NCBI GenBank assembly: GCA_027487815.1
Contig: JAIYCW010000005.1
Coordinates: forward strand, 1 to 41,585
Reading direction: 5' to 3'
DNA length: 41,585 nucleotides
From: Burkholderiales bacterium
Lineage (GTDB): Bacteria; Pseudomonadota; Gammaproteobacteria; Burkholderiales; Burkholderiaceae_E
Part shown: in pieces, positions 35,268 through 41,585 of the stretch
Layout: every line of letters begins with the position of its first letter
How positions within the stretch are numbered: position 1 is the stretch's first letter
The notes under the pieces: model-generated
What the model was told of the DNA's origin: nothing
Databases searched by the model: none
Seen by the model: only the letters and a program-made list of their open reading frames with translations
Made by a program: the position numbers and the translations under genes

Positions 35268-36581
35268 CTAGCCTTTGGGCTTGCCCATCACGGTATCGGG
35301 CAGCCAGGTCACGATCTGCGGAAACACAGTGACAAGCGCAATGCACAGCACCAGGCAGCCGAAGAAAGGAATCGCCGCTTTGGCGATCATGTTGCTGTCG
35401 CGCCCGGTCATGTTTTGCAGCACGAACAGGTTAAATCCCACCGGTGGGGTGACCTCGGCAATTTCGACCAGCAGCACCACGAAAATGCCGAACCACACCA
35501 AATCAAATCCAGCCTTCTGAATCATCGGCAAGACCACAGCTGCAGTGAGCACGATCATGCTGATGCCATCAAGTGCGGTGCCCAGCACCAGATACACCAA
35601 AACCAGCACCGCAATAAGCGCGTAAGGGCTCAGGTTCAAGGCATCCACGGTTTCAGCCAGCTCGCGTGGAATGCCGGTGAAGGCCATAGTTTTGGTGAGG
35701 AAGGCCGCGCCAGCAAGGATGAACATGATCATGCAGCTGGTGCGCATCGCACCCATCAGCCCATCCCAGAAATTTTGCCGGTTGAGTCCGCCGCTCCAGG
35801 CCGCGATGATGAGCGCACCCAGCACCCCAAATGCCGCGCATTCGGTCGCGGTGGCCCAGCCTGCGATGATCACCCAGATGATGAACACAATCAGCAGCGT
35901 GCAGGGAATCAGGCTTTGGCTGGCCTTGAGTTTTTCCCGCAACGTCATGCTCGCGTCTGCGGCGGGCACTTGCTCTGGATGGCGCCAGCTCCACCAGGCG
36001 ATATAGCCCGAGAACATCAGCATCAAGATCAACCCGGGCAAAAACCCGGCGAGGAAAATCCGGATGATCGATGCGTCTGCCGCCACTGCATACACCACCA
36101 TGGTGATCGAGGGCGGAATCAGGATGCCCAGCGTGCCCGCGGTGGCCAGTGAGCCGAGCGCGAGCTTTTCGTTGTAGCCACGCTTGAGCAATTCAGGCAG
36201 GGCCACTTTGCTGATGGTGGCGCAGGTGGCGGCCGAAGAGCCTGAGACCGAACCGAAGATGCCACATCCCAACACTGTGGTGTGCATCAAGCGGCCCGGC
36301 ACGCGATTCAGCCAGGGCGCCAGGCCGCTAAACATCTGCTCGCTAAGCTTGGTACGAAACAGAATCTCGCCCATCCAGATAAATAGCGGCAGGGCAGCAA
36401 GCTCCCAGCTGGCATTGCTCTCCCAAAACGCTGAGAAAAGATTCTTGCCGGGCAAGGTGTTGGTGAACAAGGCCTGGCCGACCCAGCCGCAGATCGCAAG
36501 CGTCATGGCGATCCATACGCCACCTGCCAACAGGACCAGCATGAGAGCGAGCAGGCCAGCGCCTATGAGCAGGGTGTCCAT
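35268..36581 (-). CDS. dctM: TRAP transporter large permease subunit (DctM)
   Basis: A 437-residue, roughly 12-helix subunit that forms the transport path of a tripartite ATP-independent periplasmic transporter. VSGSSAATCATISKVALPEL (about residues 112-131) and GILIPPSITMVVYAVAADAS are the DctM signatures. VTPPVGFNLFVLQNMTGRD near the end is also typical. It is the last gene of a leftward dctPQM set, 30 nt after the small permease gene. It converges on cydB with a 9-nt gap. Substrates of the family are carboxylates, keto-acids, ectoine or sialic acid. Confidence 0.95.
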   Translation of the reverse strand: MDTLLIGAGLLALMLVLLAGGVWIAMTLAICGWVGQALFTNTLPGKNLFSAFWESNASWELAALPLFIWMGEILFRTKLSEQMFSGLAPWLNRVPGRLMHTTVLGCGIFGSVSGSSAATCATISKVALPELLKRGYNEKLALGSLATAGTLGILIPPSITMVVYAVAADASIIRIFLAGFLPGLILMLMFSGYIAWWSWRHPEQVPAADASMTLREKLKASQSLIPCTLLIVFIIWVIIAGWATATECAAFGVLGALIIAAWSGGLNRQNFWDGLMGAMRTSCMIMFILAGAAFLTKTMAFTGIPRELAETVDALNLSPYALIAVLVLVYLVLGTALDGISMIVLTAAVVLPMIQKAGFDLVWFGIFVVLLVEIAEVTPPVGFNLFVLQNMTGRDSNMIAKAAIPFFGCLVLCIALVTVFPQIVTWLPDTVMGKPKG

Positions 36582-36611
36582 TAACTAATCAGGCTGCCGG
36601 TAAAGGGACGC

Positions 36612-37145
36612 TCAAACATCAGAGGAAAAATCGCCCTTCGCATGACGCTCTTCAAGTGCTTTTTGATAGGTGGGCCTGTGGCCCTGGATCACGAGAATGA
36701 ACTCATCGAGCACTGCAATAAAAAACAGCAGCGCACCCAACACAAAGCTGATCTGCGGAATCCACATCGGCACGGCCCACAGGCCATTGGCCATGTCTTT
36801 ATAGAGCCAGCTTTCGTAGGCATAACGGGCCGCCCAATAAGCGAGATAGCCCACAAAAAGCGTGGCCAAGCCGAGCGAGATCAGATCAAACCAGCGCTTC
36901 TGCGTAGCGGTAAGCTTATCGAGCAGCAAGGTGACTCGCACAAAATCGCCGTGTTTGAAGGTGTGGGCCATCCCAAGAAACGCAGCGGCTGCGCACAGCC
37001 AGCCCACCACATCATTCATCGCACCGGTGCGCCAGCCCAGCTCACGAAACAGGCTCTGGCCGATCATGCCAATCGCAATCGCCAGAATGCACAACGCCGC
37101 GAGACCGCCCGCAGCGTTGTACATCGCATTGAGAAAGCGCCGCAC
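36612..37145 (-). CDS. dctQ: TRAP transporter small permease subunit (DctQ)
   Basis: A 177-residue four-helix membrane protein that supports DctM in coupling ion flow to solute uptake. The N-terminal helix starts AMYNAAGGLAALCILAIAIG. WLCAAAAFLGMAHTFKHGDF (about residues 49-68) and RVTLLLDKL are the DctQ family pattern. The C-terminal tail is charged (LEERHAKGDFSSDV). The start used is GTG at 37145; ATG at codon 8 is possible. It is 24 nt after the binding-protein gene in one operon. Confidence 0.92.
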   Translation of the reverse strand: MRRFLNAMYNAAGGLAALCILAIAIGMIGQSLFRELGWRTGAMNDVVGWLCAAAAFLGMAHTFKHGDFVRVTLLLDKLTATQKRWFDLISLGLATLFVGYLAYWAARYAYESWLYKDMANGLWAVPMWIPQISFVLGALLFFIAVLDEFILVIQGHRPTYQKALEERHAKGDFSSDV

Positions 37146-37169
37146 TAGTGGCTTCTTGATGCCAATGCT

Positions 37170-38156
37170 TTAGCGATTGAATGCGTCGACAATCGCCTTG
37201 CCCTCAGGGCCCGCGACCTTGAGCCAATCCTGCAGCATGGTGTCGCCGAATTTTTTCAGCTCACCCTTCAACGCTGCTGAAGGTTCGGCCACTGTCATGC
37301 CGTTGGCTCGCAATGTTGCAATCGACTCGGTAGTGACGCGCTGCGAATCACGCCATCCGCGCGCTTCAGCATCCGCCGCCGCCTTGAGCACCGCATCCTG
37401 GCTTGGCTTATCCAGCGCATCAAAGGAGCGCTTATTCACGATGACCGCGTTCTTTGGCAACCAAGCTTGCACATCGTAGTAAAACTTGAGGTGTTCAAAC
37501 ACCTTGGTGTCCACGCCGGTGGCCCCCGAGGTCATGAAGGTGTCGACTACGCCGGTGGCCATCGCCTGCGCCAAATCACTCGCTTGAATGGTGACCGGGG
37601 TGGCTTGCAGCAGTTCGCCCAAGCGGGCAGTGGCTGGGCTGTATGCACGCCACTTGGTGCCACGCAAATCAGCGACGGTGTTGATCGCCTTGCGAGAGAA
37701 AATACCCTGGGGCGGCCAGGCCACCGAATACAGCAGCATCATGCCTTGCTCGGCCAGCTTGGCGCTCAGCACCGGCTTTTGCGCACGGTATAGCTTTTGC
37801 GCTTCATCATAACTATCAGCTAAAAATGGCAGGCCATCGGCCCCATACACTTGCCATTCGTTCTGAAAATTGGCCAGCAGGATTTCGCCCGCTGCAGCCT
37901 GACCGCTTTGCACCGCACGCTTGATCTCCGGTGCCTTGAACAAGGATGCATTCGCGTGCACGGTGATGTTGAGCTTGCCCTGGGTGCCGGCATTCACATC
38001 GCGTGCAAAGGCATTGAGGTTTTGGGTGTGAAAGTTGTTTGGGCCGTAAGCAGCGGCCAGATCCCAACGCGCTGCGGCTTGAGCCTGAACCAACGCGGGC
38101 GTTAGCGCCCCACCAGCCAAAGCGGCCATCGATAGTGAAAAGTTGCGACGCTGCAT
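37170..38156 (-). CDS. dctP: TRAP transporter solute-binding protein (DctP)
   Basis: A 328-residue periplasmic binding protein. The N-terminus MQRRNFSLSMAALAGGALTP resembles a twin-arginine signal (RRNFS), with cleavage expected near VQA-QA. The mature part contains NNFHTQNLNAFARDVNAGTQ and GKLNITVHANASLFKAPEI; the ligand-binding region has LRGTKWRAYSPATARLGELL, where the arginine normally binds the substrate carboxylate. It is the first gene of the operon, and its promoter must lie in the 197-bp gap that it shares with the divergent thioesterase gene. Confidence 0.94.
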   Translation of the reverse strand: MQRRNFSLSMAALAGGALTPALVQAQAAARWDLAAAYGPNNFHTQNLNAFARDVNAGTQGKLNITVHANASLFKAPEIKRAVQSGQAAAGEILLANFQNEWQVYGADGLPFLADSYDEAQKLYRAQKPVLSAKLAEQGMMLLYSVAWPPQGIFSRKAINTVADLRGTKWRAYSPATARLGELLQATPVTIQASDLAQAMATGVVDTFMTSGATGVDTKVFEHLKFYYDVQAWLPKNAVIVNKRSFDALDKPSQDAVLKAAADAEARGWRDSQRVTTESIATLRANGMTVAEPSAALKGELKKFGDTMLQDWLKVAGPEGKAIVDAFNR

Positions 38157-38353
38157 CCTGATCCCTCGCTCAAAGTTTGTTTTCTAAAAGGCCGTGTGAA
38201 TCACGCCCCTGACAAGGCTCAGGATAACAAAATGCGCTTGGCTTGGCGTTCCGGATGTCGTTAGCCCGCTCAAGTTGGCGGTGTAAAGTTTGCGCTGGCT
38301 ATTGAAATGACCTCTTAATCTTCGACCAGCAAAACTCCTGAGGAACGCGTAAC

Positions 38354-38806
38354 GTGACACCTGCCGCCCTGCCTGAACACGAGCTGTCGATGACGGTATT
38401 GATGACGCCCGACATGGCCAACTTCTCAGGCAAGGTGCATGGCGGGCATGTGCTCAAGCTTCTGGATCAGGTGGCCTACGCCTGCGCGGCGCGCTACGCA
38501 GGGCGATATGTAGTGACGGTATCGGTGGATCGGGTGATCTTCCGGCAACCCATCCATGTAGGTGAATTGGTGACCTTCCTTGCATCGGTGAATCACACGG
38601 GTAGCTCATCCATGGAAGTAGGGATCAAGGTGGTAGCCGAAAACATTCGCGAGAAAAGTGTGCGGCACGTCAATAGCTGCTTTTTCACGATGGTGGCTGT
38701 GGACGATGAAGGCAAGCCTGCGAGTGTGCCCGTGCTGGTCGTCGAGTCCGAAGATCAGAAGCGGCGGTGGGCAGCGGCTGTGCAGCGGAAAGCGGCTCAT
38801 CGCTAG
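38354..38806 (+). CDS. Acyl-CoA thioesterase (hotdog fold, YciA/BACH type)
   Basis: A 150-residue hotdog-fold protein expected to hydrolyse acyl-CoA to free acid and CoA in the cytoplasm. ANFSGKVHGGHVLKLLDQVA (about residues 22-41) supplies the GG-x-D motif with D39 as likely catalytic acid. VTVSVDRVIFRQPIHVGELV is the matching central strand. It starts with GTG at 38354, preceded by AGGA at 38341-38344. The next gene follows after 62 nt. A weak AT-rich stretch upstream could hold the promoter, but I could not define it. Confidence 0.92.
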   Translation: MTPAALPEHELSMTVLMTPDMANFSGKVHGGHVLKLLDQVAYACAARYAGRYVVTVSVDRVIFRQPIHVGELVTFLASVNHTGSSSMEVGIKVVAENIREKSVRHVNSCFFTMVAVDDEGKPASVPVLVVESEDQKRRWAAAVQRKAAHR

Positions 38807-38868
38807 ATGAGTTAGGCTTCGCAGCTTCAATTCTTTTTGCCGCCGTGCAGGTGGGCCACTGAACTGCC

Positions 38869-40608
38869 ATGATCATCCCCCAAGATTCGACTGTTCCCCG
38901 CGTTCCTGAAAGTGCCACGGTTCCGGCTGCTCTCAAGGATCAGATTCGCTTAACCGAGGTCAAGCTGCCGCTCGATCATCCGCCTGAGGCGCTTGAGCAA
39001 TCGGTGCTTGAGCGCTTGAAGGTGCCCCGTGCGGCGGTGCGCCAGATTCATGTGTTTCGCCGTGGCTATGATGCCCGCAAGAAGTCCGATATCCACTTCA
39101 TCTACACGCTGGATGTCGAGTTGGTCAATCCGAGGCAGACGATTGCCAAGGCCGCGCGTGCGGCGCCCACTCCTGATACCCGCTACAAGTTCATCGCACA
39201 TGCGCCGCAGCGGGCGTTTATGCGGCCGGTGGTGATTGGGACCGGGCCGTGCGGTTTGTTTGCCGCGCTGACCTTGGCGCAGATGGGTTTTCGGCCGCTG
39301 ATTTTGGAGCGCGGCAAGATCGTTCGGGAGCGCACCAAAGACACCTGGGGCTTTTGGCGCAAGCGTGAGCTAAAAACCGAGAGCAATGTGCAATTCGGCG
39401 AAGGCGGGGCGGGCACCTTTAGCGATGGCAAGCTCTGGAGCCAGGTGAAGGACCCGCTGTTTCATGGCCGCAAGGTGCTTGAAGAGATGGTACGGGGTGG
39501 CGCGCCTGAAGAGATCATGTATGTCAGCAAGCCGCATGTGGGCACGTTTCGTTTGGTCAAGGTGGTCGAGTTTTTGCGCGAAGAGATCGAGCGTTTGGGC
39601 GGGGAGTTCCGCTTTCAGACCAAGGTCACCGGGCTGAAGGTGGAGAGCGGCGCGATCCGTGGGCTGATGCTGGAAGGCGGTGAGCAGCTGGAGGCGCAGC
39701 ATGTGGTGCTGGCGATTGGGCATTCGGCGCGCGACACCTTTTTGATGCTGCACAAGCACGGTATTTATATGGAGGCCAAACCCTTTAGCGTGGGGTTTCG
39801 CATCGAGCATCCGCAAGGGTTGATCGACCGGGCCAGGTTTGGCCCTTTCGCGGGCCATAAAGCCTTGGGCGCGGCGGATTACAAGCTCGTGCACCATGCG
39901 CGCAATGGCCGCAGTGTGTATAGCTTTTGCATGTGCCCGGGCGGAACGGTGGTGGCCGCGACCTCCGAAGAAAAGCGAGTGGTCACTAACGGGATGAGCC
40001 AGTACAGCCGCAATGAACGCAATGCAAATGCCGGGATTGTTGTGGGTATTGAGCCCGCTGATTTCGATTTTGACGCGCGCGGCAAGCCTTTAGTGCCGGA
40101 AGGCGAGCGGGGGCAAGTGTTGGCGGGGATGAAGTTTCAGCAATCGCTCGAAGCGGGCGCTTACATGCTGGGAGGCGAGAGCTACAACGCGCCCGGGCAA
40201 TTGATTGGTGATTTTCTGAAAGGCGTAGCGAGCACTGACTTCGGATCGGTGTTGCCTTCCTACAAGCCTGGCGTACATCTGACGCATCTTGGCGATGCCG
40301 CGCAGCCCGCGCTGCCGATGTATGCGATCGAAGCGATTCGGGAAGCGATCCCGGCCTTTGCCCGCCAGATCGAAGGCTTCGATTTGCCCGACGGCATGCT
40401 GACCGGGGTCGAGACTCGAACCTCCGCGCCGATTCGCATCAAGCGATTTGATCGGGCAGATCATCCACAGCGCTATCAGTCGATCAACACCGCAGGCCTT
40501 TATCCAGCCGGAGAAGGTGCGGGCTACGCCGGCGGCATCATGAGTGCTGCGATTGACGGCATCAAGGTCGCCGAGGCGGTGGCTCTGGATATCTGTAGCC
40601 GCCCCTAA
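38869..40608 (+). CDS. FAD-dependent oxidoreductase of the COG2509 type
   Basis: A 579-residue soluble flavoprotein of a widespread but poorly characterised family. An N-terminal domain of about 115 residues (LKVPRAAVRQIHVFRRGYDA, with IHFIYTLDVEL) precedes the dinucleotide fold VVIGTGPCGLFAALTLAQMG (from residue 121). Family features follow: NVQFGEGGAGTFSDGKLWSQ, YSFCMCPGGTVVAATSEE, and YPAGEGAGYAGGIMSAAIDG near the C-terminus. A cysteine pair (CMC) lies in the middle of the protein. It converges on tctA with only 8 nt between stop codons, inside a 12-bp tandem repeat. The substrate is unknown. Confidence 0.9.
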   Translation: MIIPQDSTVPRVPESATVPAALKDQIRLTEVKLPLDHPPEALEQSVLERLKVPRAAVRQIHVFRRGYDARKKSDIHFIYTLDVELVNPRQTIAKAARAAPTPDTRYKFIAHAPQRAFMRPVVIGTGPCGLFAALTLAQMGFRPLILERGKIVRERTKDTWGFWRKRELKTESNVQFGEGGAGTFSDGKLWSQVKDPLFHGRKVLEEMVRGGAPEEIMYVSKPHVGTFRLVKVVEFLREEIERLGGEFRFQTKVTGLKVESGAIRGLMLEGGEQLEAQHVVLAIGHSARDTFLMLHKHGIYMEAKPFSVGFRIEHPQGLIDRARFGPFAGHKALGAADYKLVHHARNGRSVYSFCMCPGGTVVAATSEEKRVVTNGMSQYSRNERNANAGIVVGIEPADFDFDARGKPLVPEGERGQVLAGMKFQQSLEAGAYMLGGESYNAPGQLIGDFLKGVASTDFGSVLPSYKPGVHLTHLGDAAQPALPMYAIEAIREAIPAFARQIEGFDLPDGMLTGVETRTSAPIRIKRFDRADHPQRYQSINTAGLYPAGEGAGYAGGIMSAAIDGIKVAEAVALDICSRP

Positions 40609-40641
40609 GTGCGGCCCTAAGTGCGCCCCTGAGTGCGCCCG
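40600..40641. repeat. 12-bp tandem repeat covering two convergent stop codons
   Basis: Three copies of CGCCCCTAAGTG (40600-40611, 40612-40623 and 40624-40635, with one substitution in each of the second and third) plus a half copy to 40641. The plus-strand flavoprotein stop (TAA, 40606-40608) is in copy 1. The minus-strand permease stop (TAG, 40617-40619) is in copy 2. In copy 3 the same minus-strand position reads CAG. Confidence 0.9.
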
Positions 40642-41585
40642 AAAATTTTCTTGAAAAGCGGCAGGGCCAGCAGCAATGCGGCGATCAACAGGATCGTGGC
40701 TGAAATCGGGCGGGTGAAGAAGGTGGTGAAATCACCTGTGCTGATCACCAGGGCTTGACGCAGCGAGTTCTCGGCCATCGGGCCCAGGATCATGCCGATG
40801 ATCAAGGGCGCCATCGGAAAGTCAAAGCGCCGGAAACAAAAGCCAATCAATCCGAACACAAAGAGCAAGCCAATGTCGAACACCGAGTTGCTGGCCCCAA
40901 ACACCCCTGCGACCGAAATGATGATGATGCCGGCATAGAGCCATTGCGGAGGAATCTTCAGCAACTGCACCCACAGGCCTACCAGCGGCAGGTTCAGTAT
41001 CAGCAGGATCACATTGCCGATATAGAGGCTTGCGATCAGCGTCCATACCAGACTGCCTTGCGCGGTGAACAAGGTGGGGCCGGGTTGGATGCCATAGGAT
41101 TCAAACGCCGACAGCATGATGGCTGCTGTTGCCGAAGTGGGGATGCCCAAAGTGAGCAAAGGCATCAGCACGCCAGCGGCCGCAGCGTTATTCGCCGCTT
41201 CAGGGCCGGCCACTCCCTCGATGGCGCCATGGCCAAACTCCTCGGGATGCTTGGAGAGTTTCTTTTCGGTGTAATAACTGAGCAGGGTCGGTAACTCGGC
41301 GCCACCAGCAGGCATCGCTCCTATGGGAAATCCAAAGAAGCTGCCCCGAATCCATGGCTTCCATGAACGCTTCAGATCTTCCTTGGTCGGCCACAAGCGA
41401 TCCGACACTTTGAGCACTTCAGTTTTCTTGCTTTCGCGACCTTGCCAAGCCAAGAACAGCGCCTCACCGACTGCGAATAATCCGACCACCGCGATCACGA
41501 CTTCAATGCCGTCCAGCAACTCCACCTGCCCGAAGGTGAAGCGCGGCTGCCCGCTTTGCAGGTCAACGCCCGTCAAGCCAAACAG
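40617..41585 (-). CDS. tctA: Tripartite tricarboxylate transporter large permease TctA, C-terminal part (5' end outside window)
   Basis: The last 322 residues of a large membrane permease; the frame is open to the window edge, and the family is about 500 residues, so roughly the first third is missing. [20 protein letters not shown] leads into the conserved [20 protein letters not shown] and [20 protein letters not shown] plus [14 protein letters not shown], which are TctA hallmarks. The protein is an inner-membrane channel for small carboxylates used with TctB and a Bug-type binding protein. It ends IFGRTQGRT, the last four residues coming from the 12-bp tandem repeat. It could serve the orphan Bug proteins in this window. 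Confidence 0.94.
   Translation of the reverse strand: MFGLTGVDLQSGQPRFTFGQVELLDGIEVVIAVVGLFAVGEALFLAWQGRESKKTEVLKVSDRLWPTKEDLKRSWKPWIRGSFFGFPIGAMPAGGAELPTLLSYYTEKKLSKHPEEFGHGAIEGVAGPEAANNAAAAGVLMPLLTLGIPTSATAAIMLSAFESYGIQPGPTLFTAQGSLVWTLIASLYIGNVILLILNLPLVGLWVQLLKIPPQWLYAGIIIISVAGVFGASNSVFDIGLLFVFGLIGFCFRRFDFPMAPLIIGMILGPMAENSLRQALVISTGDFTTFFTRPISATILLIAALLLALPLFKKIFGRTQGRT

Noticed and set aside
1-41585. CRISPR arrays, insertion sequences, prophage or integrase genes
   Set aside because: I found no regularly spaced repeats, transposase motifs or phage proteins; the only tandem array is the 12-bp repeat at 40600-40641.

Overview
The window looks like a chromosomal segment of a betaproteobacterium, most likely Burkholderiales. 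The reasons are the gene order tuf-trpT-secE-nusG-rplKAJL-rpoBC, the two stand-alone Bug-type solute-binding proteins with a TctA permease, and the many LysR regulators and solute transporters. I cannot name the genus from sequence alone.

Region 1 (1-12.3 kb) is housekeeping. It holds the 3' end of tuf (EF-Tu), tRNA-Trp(CCA), secE, nusG, rplK, rplA, rplJ, rplL, rpoB and rpoC, all on the plus strand. A structured leader precedes rplJ, a terminator-like hairpin lies between rplL and rpoB, and a strong intrinsic terminator follows rpoC. Directly behind it is a degraded higB toxin relic followed by an intact higA antitoxin gene.

Region 2 (12.8-20.5 kb) is the most interesting part. A seven-gene leftward operon encodes a SsuABC/TauABC-type importer (two different permeases, ATPase, binding protein), a beta-hydroxyacid dehydrogenase that carries the sulfonate-recognition residues of E. 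coli YihU, and a split, two-subunit transketolase lacking several canonical substrate and phosphate ligands. It is divergent from a LacI-family regulator. The gap between them carries two ATCGAT-centred operator-like sites forming a 14-bp perfect inverted repeat, with centres 22 bp apart. My inference is a LacI-controlled pathway for uptake and cleavage of a sulfonated (or other anionic, non-phosphorylated) hydroxy-carbonyl compound.

Region 3 (20.6-30.9 kb) is accessory metabolism and signalling: a 7-TM degenerate-GGDEF/EAL protein, a FAD amine oxidase (PuuB-like), an NTF2-fold protein, two Bug solute-binding proteins, a DadA-like dehydrogenase, two LysR regulators and an unknown membrane protein.

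Region 4 (30.9-41.6 kb) holds a BenE-family transporter; a GbsR/MarR-type regulator in an overlapping operon with a cyanide-insensitive-type cytochrome bd oxidase, whose promoter carries an 18-bp perfect palindrome; a DctPQM TRAP transporter; an acyl-CoA thioesterase; a COG2509-type FAD protein; and the C-terminal part of a TctA permease that runs off the right edge. A 12-bp tandem repeat spans the stop codons of the last two genes. No gene-free stretch exceeds 300 bases. I saw no CRISPR array, insertion sequence or prophage.
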